From NCBI GenBank assembly GCA_946894095.1, contig OX335665.1, positions 6,706,001 to 6,770,000 of the forward strand: a DNA stretch of 64,000 nucleotides, given 5' to 3'. This document shows, in pieces, positions 1 through 12,600 of the stretch. The stretch's first letter is position 1; each line of letters opens with the position of its first letter. This DNA comes from Incurvaria masculella. Taxonomy: Eukaryota; Arthropoda; Insecta; Lepidoptera; Incurvariidae. The translations under genes were made by a program, and so were the position numbers. The notes under the pieces are model-generated. The model was not told the DNA's origin and searched no databases. It saw only the letters and a list, made by a program, of their open reading frames with translations.

Positions 1-1
1 G

Positions 2-301
2 AATAATCCAGCTGCTCCTAAATATCTTACTGATAGGATAGAACTCCTCTGTTCTCATGGCCTACCTCTCAGATCCTCAAATAATTTGCTTCTTGCTATT
101 CCGGGACATAGTTCTTCATTCTACACGAATTCTTTCGCTGTCAGCGCTGCGCGTATGTGGAACCAGCTTCCACTTGATGTACGCACATCTCAGTCAATTA
201 ATATATTTAAAGAGCGTCTTAAATGTCATTTCCTTACTTCCTGATTGTTTCTTGTCACATTGTTCTAAAAAATCAAGAGTATTTTTTTTCACACTATTTA
301 T

Positions 302-345
<44 letters not shown>

Positions 346-650
346 ATGTGTAAATCTGTTCATATGTTCTAAAATAATATTTGTGTATTTGTATCTTATA
401 TCTATTAATATTTTTAAGTGTATGTACATATTTGTATGTAATTTATTTTAATATATAAATCCTTATTTTTAGGTTAGTTAATATTTTCGTTAATTCATTT
501 TGTTTTACGTTCATTTTTTTTGCCCGCCTCACTGCACCTCTCCTACATCTCTAAGGTTGAATGGTAGAGAATGCCTTATGGCATTAATTTCCGCCTTTTT
601 GTACCGTATGGCTGCAAATAAAGTATTTTTTCATTTCATTTCATTTCACT
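2..650 (+). mobile_element. CR1-like LINE, 3' end (ORF2 C-terminus and 3' UTR)
   Basis: Positions 2-244 read in one frame as the C-terminal tail of a non-LTR retrotransposon reverse transcriptase: LTDRIELLCSHGLPLR, then FYTNSFAVSAARMWNQLPLDV and a stop. The AARMWNQLP string is typical of CR1-type insect LINE tails. A 3' UTR follows with an (AT)n tract at 305-341, an AATAAA at 617 and a terminal (CATTT)n-like tail at 630-649. The element is cut by the window edge, so integrity is unknown. Confidence 0.8.
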
Positions 651-903
651 CGTGATTCTTCTGCCACACCTAAGTTTCGCTTCCAAACCTTGGATTTGTG
701 GCCTAATTTCGACTAGCACCTACGACTATGGACGACATGTCCGGCGACAGACACCGCGGTGGCGAGTGTGGTGACGCGATATACCTATGTAGCTGGTGAC
801 GAGCGTGCGAAACTTGCGGTGATTCCCCTTGATCTCCGGCAGGTCCACTGGACGCACACAACACGGGGCCGTTACGGGGGCACTTTGGGCGGGACGTAAC
901 GTC

Positions 904-1221
904 ACTAGTGTTGCCAGATTATCTTTTTGAATGTTTTGGTCATTTCAATAGGTTATTTAAAACCCTAGATTTCGCATGAGCAAAATGTACTGGGATTGCT
1001 ATTTTTCAATCCCAAAAAAAAAAATGTGGAAAAGTTGCCTAATTTCTCCAACATCAGTATCTAAATACATCTTTTGTACATTTAAGATAAAGAATAAAAT
1101 ATAAACAAGATTTTGCAGAAAAATTGGGATTAAAGAGATCTCTACCACAAACTATGAAATTAGCTGTGGCGTTTAGGAAGTTTAACTTTGGCTTAAAAGT
1201 CGGGAAGTCTGGCAACACTGG
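904..1221. mobile_element. Short MITE with TGTTGCCAGA termini
   Basis: The left end CTAGTGTTGCCAGA is matched at the right by TCTGGCAACACTGG, an imperfect 14-bp terminal inverted repeat. The 318-bp interior is AT-rich and non-coding. A related terminus bounds the element at 20006-20662. Confidence 0.6.
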
Positions 1222-3607
1222 TCGTTACACCGACACGCACCGAGGTGTGTTGTTACAACACAGACCAGGATGGGTCGGTACACCGACACTGGATTGTTTC
1301 GTTACTCTAACAGCACTGGCATACGCTGGTGTCCACAAATGCATAACTGTTGACTTTAGATGCAACCAAAGATCGTTGTTACAGAAGACAGAAGAAATGT
1401 AGGACAGTTTTTCGACATTGCCAATTGTAGCTCTTTGGAATAACACAGGTAGGTTATAGATCAGTGTACACCATATTACGACAGAGTTGCTAATCCGACA
1501 CACTTGAGTTGGTTGGATATGGCAGAAACACCATTGTCGGTTACGTAAACATACAATAAGGGAATATTTGCAAAGACGCACCAGGATCAAACTGTGGTGC
1601 TTACGGAAACAACCATACAGTTTTATATGTGAATTCATTTTGTGGTTGGCATTAAAAGGGTAACTTTCAAATATTTCCCTTTTTTAAATTTGTTTTCATA
1701 ATCTCATATTTAAAGCTGACGGTTGACAACTAAGCAACCATTATCACCTCATAATTATTATTCGATTTTTCAAATTCATATTAATTTACTTTGCTAATGT
1801 AAGACATTCAATCATAGTGTATTTTTGTTCTGTAATAAATAATGTTTTTTTTACTATTAGTAAGCACCACCGAGTGAGACACAACATAGTAAACGTTTAA
1901 AAGGTATTAATAACACTTAGGTATTAAACAATTATTGTTACGATTAAGTCAAATCCCACATTCATGACTTTTTTTTAGAAAAATCTTATTAATGACTTCG
2001 CCCGTGTTTGCACAAAATTCGAATTATGAACAGTAAATAAAAATCTTGAATGTGTTATTTATATACATACAGTTTTAGCTAGAAGAACCCTCTTGGGAAT
2101 TAAATGTGACATGTTACAGGAACCAGTAATTAAGACTGAGGCAATTTAACAAATTAAATTAACGAATAAAAAATATACATAACTTGCAAATATATTTTAA
2201 AGATCAAAGATTTTTGCATAGAAAAAGACTCCCAAACTGTGCACCCCTTCACTTACAAAAAGTTTCCAGTCCTGATAACGGACTATGAAAAGTAACAATG
2301 AAAACGAAAGGTTTCAAGCAAATTTTGGAAACACAACCTGAAACAATAACTAATTTTATAAATTATAATTTTCAGCAGCACTCTCACTCCGTCGAAATGC
2401 AAGTTCATGTACATTAAAATTGTAAATTTGGAATGAGGCACCACCAAACAAAGGGACAGAAAAAAAATATTGTGGAGATTATTCTTGAAACGAGTATAGA
2501 ACGTGGTGGCCAGAATTGTACGAAAACAATCGGATGGGATTCAAGACTCACGGGACATCAAGACCAAAGCACTACAGGGGATAGCTTGAACAATTAGAAA
2601 GATGTGAAAAATAATAATAACCTTAGCAACACTTTTTATGAAGTGCTCAAAGATAATTGTATTCATTAGTGATTGTAATTTTACTATCCAATTATTTTTA
2701 GATATACTAACATTGTTAGTTAGTGATTGTGTACTTTGTGCCCCTAACATCTAGCATATTGAGTGATTCTGTATGTAAAAATTCATTATTCTTTTAAATA
2801 TTACATTTTAGGGTCAATGGTCATGCATATTATCATTAAGAGATCAATCTAAAAAGCACATGTAATCTAATGAAAAAAATATTATTTAAGAAGTTTAAAA
2901 AATATATACATAATATTGAAAAAAAATGCTTGTTTTTTATTAACTTAAGATTGTTATCACATGTAATTAAAATAAAAAAATTATAACTTTTTATTAAATT
3001 TATATCCAACTGGTACACAGTCCCCATATAAAGGAGGCGAGAGGTTAGGGAACGTGATGTTACAATGTACTCTTCATCAAATACTTGATCAACAACTTTT
3101 AAAAATCATATAAAAACAATATCTGCAAAAATCAACATATTTTTACTGTAGTAGAAAAATATAATTTTGTTTTTTATGCAACACATTCGGCAGTTAACTT
3201 TAAATGAAAATATTCAATAAAAGAGTGACTTATCCAGTTTCTAAAAAAAGACTGTTAAAACAAAAATTGCTTCACACATACAGAATCTCCCAATAGCCAC
3301 ATATTTGTTTTGTATACACGCAGGAATTAGTTCTCTAGCAGTTGGTGTAGTCACGATTCAAACCCTACCTTCGGGTAAAACTTTGGCCCGTAGGGTAACC
3401 AACGTGTTCATGAATTAAAAGCGCACATTACCGCAGAAGGTTATTCCGAAAGAAAATACGCGTGTCCGAAACATTGTCCGGAACCACCCTCTGCATTAGT
3501 GAGTTTAGCCGATATAATGCGATACGAGCTGGCCCAACGGTGCAAATTACCACCGTCGATGAGCACACGGCTATGGTCGGGGGAGGGAGTGCGGCGAGTG
3601 TACTCAC
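1222..3607. other. Intron 11 remainder, unassigned
   Basis: AT-rich sequence with no exon I can support. I looked for an acceptor followed by a phase-1 C-terminal PIP5K exon on the minus strand and found none convincing. Open frames here are short and have no recognisable motifs. Confidence 0.5.
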
Positions 3608-3695
3608 GCGACGGTATCTTCTTGAAGACGTTCTTCGCCATGAAGTCTAGGAAGCGCTGCGCGTAGAAGCCGGGCCGGTGCACCGACACCGTGTC
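3608..3695 (-). CDS. PIP5K: PIP5K exon 11 (activation segment; last visible exon)
   Basis: It encodes residues 451-479 plus one base: [28 protein letters not shown]. This is the activation segment and terminal helix of the kinase core. The donor is gtgagtac. The base left over (C) must be completed by a further exon with the C-terminal tail, which I could not identify in 1-3607. Confidence 0.94.
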
Positions 3696-6600
3696 CTGTA
3701 ATGCGCGTGGGAGAAATTAGAGAGTTTGGGAAAATATTTTTTTTATGATAAACCGGTATGGGTGGCTGTGCTGAGGACCATAGGTACTCAGAAAAGCCAA
3801 AAATACCTCATCTCGCGAAACCATGCTCAGCGAGGTAGCATGCCAGCAGATTTGAGGACTATCACTGAGCTATCTTTTTTTGTCATTTATTTAATATTTT
3901 TGGTAGTCAAACTACACTAAGTTATGTCACAAAGATCCGCGGATTCTCTTAAGCCAGTAAAGAAGAACCCGCAAAGAAACGTCACGGGCTTACATAACAT
4001 ATTTTTCCATCCACAATTATGAAATAAACACTTAGATCTAAATGCTGCTGCCAAACAATTCCTTGGTAGAACGATTAAGGCAAAGAACAAAGAACAATAG
4101 AAACAGCAAGCCTTAGTTTAAATTACTTACAACTAACAAAGTTACTAATGCAATAATATAAATGAATGTAATTTATAGCATTACAAGTATACTCTGGTGT
4201 AAAAGCCGTCGTCGACTTAAGGCGCTAGGACTAGCCAACTACTCGCGCCATACAAATGCACTTTTTAACAAATGTAATAATATGTAGTAAAACGCTTCAG
4301 CAAATCCAAATAGAATTCCAGACTGATAATGGATTGTTAATATTTTTTTATTCCATCATTTATTTAAATAATAATAAAAATAAAAAAAAATATTTTTCTC
4401 ATTAGAAATCTAAAAGTAATTCGATTTCTAGATATAAGCAAAAACAGCATATATGCATAAACAAAAAATTCCATTTGCTTTTAGATTTCTACATTTAGTC
4501 AAAAAAGTTCGGAAATGGACACCGTTTCCGCAATGTATTTTGTATAGCAAAAGGAAACATACATTAACGAAAATAGTTCGATTCCTAGACAAGGAATCAT
4601 ATATTGTAAGAATGACACTTATAATCGTCAGACTTAGTTAGTTAACTTGGGGTGCCTCGTCTAACTTTGCGATTTGGCTAGTACCAGGCCCTTAATCTAT
4701 GTCAGGTGTATAAAGCCCTCACCCCGTCGTGTATCATTGACTTCCACGTGTGCTCGAGCTTCTTGCGCAGCCGGTACGACTGCAGGATGTCGATGACGCC
4801 CACGAACAGCAGCAGCCGCTCGCCGCGCGCGTTGCGCGCCGGGATGCCGCCGGGCCTGACACGCACGGACACGTCCACCGATAACAATGTGATGTGTACG
4901 GCGGCCATCATTTGTAATTAAAAAAAATTTCAAGAAAACTTTCAAAATTAGAAATGAAAGACTTTCCGTCAACGAATGTTTATGGGATAAAGTTTGGCGA
5001 AAAGGAAATTTTTTTGTTTTCTATTTTTGGTGTTATAAAAATGTGTAAATCCTTTACGTACAGCAACTTCCAGCAGCAATCCTTTGTATGAAACATTCAT
5101 CGTTTAGTTCCCTCTTAAGCACATTAATATTATTATTATTACTATATTGTAATGCACTAGCAGCATTATGCTGATGCGTGCACTTCTTTTTATGTACTTT
5201 TGTTTTTAAGCACTCGCATTTATTTATTTATTTTCTTGTCTATATTTTTTTTTTATTTTGAGTAAAGATCCAGTTTGTTTTTGAAAACCTTTAGTGACGA
5301 TGCACTTATTTTTTGCGATGCATTTTCATGACCTTCTGTCATGGTATTAGCCTAACACACCACATGGGAACTAGGTGCCATACCAGAACCTTCCTTATAT
5401 TGCACGGCTACGTTCAACTGGATGGAAAACACGGACAATTTTCATTGCAGCTTCGACCTTCGTTCATCCAATGCGATGGTACCAACCCAGGCGGGATAAA
5501 CCCACCACCTAGTAAGTAAGGAAGGGGACCTACAGTTTAACGTGGAATCCGAACCACGGCCAGCCTCTCTCAACGGTCGAATGGTCACCCATCCAAGACC
5601 AGACCGGACCCAGCGTTCCTTAACTTCGGAGAGCGATCGCCGAAGTGTCGCGCCACTGGGCCATTGAGGCTTCCTCAGGTAGGCTGTTCAATTATCCACC
5701 ACTCGGTTTGTTAGGAAATGTTTTCGAGGATTTCTTGATGCTTGGGTGCGATTTAACTTATATTCTAATTTTAAACATTGTTACACAGTTATGCAAGATT
5801 ATGCAAGTCATTGACGAAATGTACACATTACTGGAGAGGAAAAACTGAAAAATTGCAATGGACATGCAATGGAGACCTCGCGCGGTGTACTCACGGCACG
5901 TCATCTTCCTCGTCGATCGGTTCACTCTCAGCCTGGATGCTCTCCATTGCCGTCGAGTGGGCGACCAGCCGTTGACGGTTGATCGACCTGCCGTCACACC
6001 ACACATCTCAACGCACTGACAGTAGATATCAAGAGTTACGGCGGAAGACCTTGCATTTCCGCTAGGGTAAAATAAGAAAAAAAGCAATGACATTACTGTT
6101 CACACCGCACATCTGAATGCACGCCTCATACGATGTAGGCTTCAACGGATATTAGAGATTACGATATCAAGGGCGGAAGACCTTGCCTTTCCCTTGGGGT
6201 AAAATAAGAAAAAAAGCAATGACATTACTGTTCACACCGCACATCTGAACGCACGCCTCATGCGACGTAGACTTCAACAGATATTAGTTATCAAGATATC
6301 AAGGGCGGAAGACCTTGCCTTTGCGTTGGGGTAAAATAAGAAAAAAAGCAATGACATTACTGTTCACACCGCACATCTGAACGCACGCCTCATGCGACGT
6401 AGACTTCAACGGATATTAGTTATCAAAATATCAAGGGCGGAAGACCTTGCCTTTGCGTTGGGGTAAAATAAGAAAAAAAGCAATGACATTACTGTTCACA
6501 CCGCACATCTGAACGCACGCCTCATGCGACGTAGACTTAAACGGATATTAGTTATCAAAATATCAAGGGCGGAAGACCTTGCCTTTGCGTAGGGGTAAAA

Positions 6601-9600
6601 TAAGAAAAAAAGCAATGACATTACTGTTCACACCGCACATCTGAACGCACGCCTTATGCGACGTAGACTTCAACGGATATTAGTTATCAAAATATCAAGG
6701 GCGGAAGACCTTGCCTTTGCGTTGGGGTAAAATAAGAAAAAAAGCAATGACATTACTGTTCACACCGCACATCTGAACGCACGCCTCATACGATGTAGGC
6801 TTCAACGGATATAAGAGATTACGATATCAAGGGCGGAAGACCTTGCCTTTCCCTTGGGGTAAAATAAGAAAAAAAGCAATGACATTACTGTTCACACCGC
6901 ACATCTGAACGCACACCTCATACGATGTAGGCTTCAACGGATATAAGAGATTACGATATCAAGGGCGGAAGACCTTGCCTTTCCCTTGGGGTAAAATAAG
7001 AAAAAAAGCAATGACATTACTGTTCACACCGCACATCTGAACGCACGCCTCATGCGACGTAGACTTCAACGGATATTAGTTATCAAAATATCAAGGGCGG
7101 AAGACCTTGCCTTTGCGTTGGGGTAAAATAAGAAAAAAAGCAATGACATTACTGTTCACACCGCACATCTGAACGCACGCCTCATGCGACGTAGACTTCA
7201 ACGGATATTAGTTATCAAAATATCAAGGGCGGAAGACCTTGTCTTTGCGTTGGGGTAAAATAAGAAAAAAAGCAATGACATTACTGTTCACACCGCACAT
7301 CTGAACGCACGCCTCATGCGACGTAGACTTAAACGGATATTAGTTATCAAAATATCAAGGGCGGAAGACCTTGTTTTTGCGTAGGGGTAAAATAAGAAAA
7401 AAAGCAATGACATTACTGTTCACACCGCACATCTGAACGCACGCCTCATGCGACGTAGACTTCAACGGATATTAGTTATCAAAATATCAAGGGCGGAAGA
7501 CCTTGCCTTTGCGTTGGGGTAAAATAAGAAAAAAAGCAATGACATTACTGTTCACACCGCACATCTGAACGCACGCCTCATACGATGTAGGCTTCAACGG
7601 ATATAAGAGATTACGATATCAAGGGCGGAAGACCTTGCCTTTCCCTTGGGGTAAAATAAGAAAAAAAGCAAAGACATTACTGTTCACACCGCACATCTGA
7701 ACGCACGCCTCATACGATGTAGGCTTCAACGGATATTAGAGATTACGATATCAAGGGCGGAAGACCTTGCCTTTCCCTTGGGGTAAAATAAGAAAAAAAG
7801 CAATGACATTACTGTTCACACCGCACATCTGAACGCACGCCTCATACGATGTAGGCTTCAACGGATATTAGAGATTACGATATCAAGGGCGGAAGACCTT
7901 GCCTTTCCATTGGGGTAAAATAAGAAAAAAAGCAATTACATTACTGTTCACACCGCACATCTGAACGCACGCCTCATACGATGTAGGCTTTCACGGATAT
8001 TAGAGATTACGATATCAAGGGCGGAAGACCTTGCCTTTGCGTTGGGGTAAAACGAAAAAGCAATGACATTACTCTTTGGCGCCCCATATGCTACAAGGTG
8101 CCCCTCACCGGTCTACTCATGAGATACTCACCTGTGAGTCACAGAACTTTCTTCGTGTCTGTGGTTTCGTGAGTACGAAAGTTTGGACTCACAGATGAGA
8201 ATTGGATGAATAGACCCCCGAGCCCTGTCATTCCATTAGACGGGCGTTTGTATTGCGTTCGTCTTTCTTTCAAAGTGGTATGGTACCAATCCGGGCGGAC
8301 TAACCTCTACCATCTAAATTAGGCAAGGGGAAATACAATTTTACATGGGTTCCGAACCATAAAGTGACGGAATACTGCAATCTTGCTAGAACAGGTTGAA
8401 GTAACCGCATCTAACTGTCCACCCCTATTGCAAGGATATTGGTGTGTTGGAGTGCGTTTGGATACAAAAACATGGTTTTGAAAGGACCTAATTGATCGAA
8501 AATGTAAAAGTATCACTTACATGTGTGAGTAATATTGACAACGCGTGCATACATACTTACATGTAATATATTTTATGGGGATATTCTACTAAAATAAACA
8601 AAGATACTCTACTCTTGGTGTATGAGTGGATTAACATTCTTCATGCAGAAGAAAGGAAGAATTTAGCGTCATTCTAACAAGAGGATACACATCTTCAACA
8701 CTATTGAATGTAAAAATAAAATGTTACCAGCAGAATATGTTGTTAGGCACGCTGTGGAATCATTCCGTTGGATAAAAATAAACCAATTTGACTTCTGGTT
8801 TTAATTTCCTAATCATTATAAATAAAGTTAATTTGTTAAGGTAAAAACTTTTGAAAGGACCTCGAGTTCTTTCCCATAAATGTTGCATAAATGGATCGAT
8901 TGAAATGTATACTTATTTCTATTCTGTGCATGAATACATAATAGTATATACATATATGTACAAGTTAATATCAACTGTGACTCTTGAGTCAGTTGACGGT
9001 TCTCAAATATTTGTTAAATGTGTTACTGCAAATCAAATTGTAAAATGTAAACGAAACTTTGAACAGCTTGTCTACACAAATTTGAAAATATATTAAAATG
9101 GTCAAACATAATTCCGGTATAATATAATAAAAGTCCGGTATGAAGTGAAACAACCGTTTCACGGGAGAAAAGGAGTTAGAAGGATACATAGGCAAAATTA
9201 TTTTGTTATTTGTACGGGACAAACATATCATAACATTCAGGTTATGGTTGTACTTTTTATACATGTCATGCTCTGTTTATTTCTAAATACCCTTTAATTT
9301 AGAAAAATTTCAAGAACATAAGACCGGAGGCACTTTGCATTATAATAAAACAAACTAAACCATCTATCTACCATCTGGTCTCTGTCTGACTTGTCTGTCC
9401 GCTTATAACTGCAGAAACACTAAACCAACTTCGATGCTGTTTTTAATAGCTCGATTATTTCAATTATAGGTCAACAGCGAACACAAGGAATTTCACGACA
9501 TTCTGGAGATAGTATTTGCAGCTCAGATGGTTTCAATTATTTCGACAAATACACACCGGCATTTACGACGCCCCCCCCCCCCTGAATCGCTCGCGAAGTA

Positions 9601-12600
9601 TCGAAGGTACGAGAATATAGCCAACCAAGTTTCCTGCGGTAAAACCAAAATCAATCACCGAGAGAACCCAGATGCTGCAGCTACTAAAATAATGTAAAGT
9701 GCCTCCAGCCGTACAACGTTAGCGAGACAAGTGTTAGAACAGGACAGAACGAGGGATAACAAGTGGGGTATCGTACTGTGTTCTCTTCACTTGGATGCCG
9801 AACTCCTCTTTGCTCTGGAGCGACCTGAAAACATCCCGTCGGATTTCACCACCACCACTTCCCACCTCTGCCATACGCTTGAAGCGCGGTGCTGGGGAAA
9901 CAACACGAGTGCACAAGAGTGGAGGACACCGGGAACATTTAACACATCAGGAGTTGAGGCATTCAAGATGGTTGCCTTATGATATTATAAATCAAAGGGT
10001 TTCCATTCGAATCTACATATTCAGTAGTTTCTTAAGGTAATTATACATTTCCAGGTTGTGTTATAGAGTGCAAAATCATTTAAAGAGGCATTTTTGGTGG
10101 AAAATTAAAGGGGGCATTCAAACAATCAAACGTAACCTTATAGCGTACAGCTAGTCCTTAATCTTCTGGAGGTTTGTTCAGCTTTACCTAATTAAATTCA
10201 TTTAACATGATAATCCAAATTATCTTGAAGCTATTGAGCATATGTTCCAACTTGACAGATCGTTTTTAAAAATAATAAATAGAATAGGACCAAGATGTGA
10301 TCCGGCAGTTATGCCTTGAAGTTAAAAAACAGGCATTGGCCTTACACCCGCTCACTACAACCCGAATCGTCTAATCAGTCGGGAACGAGGCGGCCCAGCC
10401 CTTAATAAAATCCTGCAAGTCATAAGATGAGTTTTGGAACAATAGTTCCGTGACTAACCTTATCAAAAGCATTACTCGAGTCCATAGTTGAAGGTGCTTG
10501 TCAATCAAATCTTATATGCTCGAGTTTGTCAACAGACCTGGTTCGGTTGAGCTGCGACTTTCCTTCAGTCTCGTCGTCCCCCTCTCCCTCGCCCTCGCCC
10601 GCCTCGCGCCGCCGCCGCGCCTCCAGCTTCTCGCGCTGCGCCTCGTCCAGGTTGTGGATGCCGACCAGCAGTGAGTAGTCCATGATCTGGTTACGCGAAG
10701 AAGGGGGGGGGGGGGGGGTAGAATAGCAACCACAGGAAGAAGCATGAACATCATAAAAATCTAGCATTTGTTTGAATTTTGAAGTTAAATAAATCTTTAA
10801 TAATTTATCTTTAAAATTGATAGAAAGACAAGAAACTGTATTATGGAAGTTACACTTGGACCTTGGTGAAAGCAACAAAATATGAACCTCATAGTAAAGT
10901 TCCATATGTTTATTCAGTAATTGTAACAGTTTTTTTTATGTTGAGCACGGCATATGGCATAGGCCAAGAACCCTTATGGTGCCTGACGACGCCCATGGGC
11001 TTTCGAACTTTCAGGGGAGCTGCTAAAAGCATGCCGGCCGGATATCCATAATAAAGGGTAAAAACGGGTGTGAAACGTGGACACTGACCGGTTGCCGCTG
11101 TCCAAAGGATGAAAGTTGCCCAGCGAGCAATGGAGGGACTATGCTGGGTATATAGCTACGGGATATGGTGCGCAATGAGGCAATCCACCGGCGTACCAAA
11201 GTAGTCGATATTGGACACCGGGAGGCTAAGCTCAAGGCCACTGCCAAGTGGGCTGGTTAAGTCACCTGAAGAGACGACGACCGTTGGAGTAACCGTGTCC
11301 TACACTGGCGGCCATGGACAGGAAAAAAGGGAGTGTAGGAAGACCACCCGCCAGGTGGGACGACGACATCAAGACAGGAGTGGACGCAAACACGCTGACT
11401 GACTGACTGGGCAAGCACGACAATTCCACTCACACTTCTAATTCTCACTCGTCACTCATTTGCTTCTCTCAATTCTCTCCACTGTTGAGATAAATTCATA
11501 TATTTTCACTTACTATAGCAGCATCCCTTCAGGTATGCAGCTATAGTAAGGTTGGGAAGAATTCTGGGAAGCGTATTGATCTATTATCAATACGCTTTCC
11601 AAAATTTTTCGGACATGTCAAAATCATAGAAATTTAAACTTGAAAATCCAGAAGACCAAACGGCACCTTAAAGCTTTCGAGCACGCGGCAATCGCGCTGC
11701 ATCGTCTTGATGAGGGCCGCGTACGTGTCCGCTTCTAGGAAGATGCCCTCCGGATGGTGCTCCATGAAGTCGAGGTCCTTGTACGTGGGACTGCTCTTGT
11801 TGCGCTCCGACTTGGACGCCTGCAAATGACAACATTTCCTGTTGGGTTTTGAACCATTCTGTACCTTGTATAGAGGTGTCTAACTGAAGGGTTTCGCATC
11901 AATCCTCATCAGCTAGCCTGAGTAGTGACGCGAAGACTATCCAGTCCTGTTACGATCTCCCTCCGTTTACCTATTCATATCCTGTATGATCTATGCCTCC
12001 AGTGATTTCGCAGTTCTCTCCATATAAGCCTTGGCAGGCCATGCGGGCCCTGAATATATGGGTGCAGTGCCAACTAGACCAGAGTTTTTACTATCCAAAG
12101 AAACATTAAGGTAGTAAACACATTGCACAATTGAGCAATACAAAATATTGCACATTTAGGAAGATTTGAGGGTGAATAGATACAATCCTTTTGTCTTTGA
12201 AGAGCAATGAGATACAATTGCGGTCCACAGCAGAAGGCCAGTTGCGACATACTTTGAAGAGCAATGTGAGACAATTGCGGTCCACAGCAGAAGGCCAGTT
12301 GCGACTTACTTTGAAGAGCAATGAGAGACAATTGCGGTCCACAGCAGAAGGCCAGTTGCGACTTACTTTGAAGAGCAATGAGAGACAATTGCGGTCCACA
12401 GCAGAAGGCCAGTTGCGACTTACTTTGAAGAGCAATGAGAGACAATTGCGGTCCACAGCAGAAGGCCAGTTGCGACTTACTTTGAAGAGCAATAAGAGAC
12501 AATTGCGGTCCACAGCAGAAGGCTAGTTGCGACTTACTTTGAGGAGCAATGAGAGACAATTGCGGTCCGCAGCAGACGCCAGTTGCGACTTACCTTCCTC

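Noticed and set aside
1225..1638. 137-codon minus-strand frame
   Set aside because: No motif, crosses a MITE end, and has no splice or codon support.
1..3607. PIP5K C-terminal exon 12
   Set aside because: No acceptor followed by a phase-1 coding block could be supported; it is probably outside the window.
5988..8062. CRISPR-like array
   Set aside because: Units are contiguous with no unique spacers, and the genome is eukaryotic.
9731..10040. Overlapping frames in intron 8 with higher GC
   Set aside because: Three overlapping frames on two strands, none with a recognisable domain or phase that fits PIP5K.
12074..12559. Frames of 111-161 codons with 19-residue repeats
   Set aside because: Produced by the 57-bp array B; no protein family, and antisense versions are equally open.
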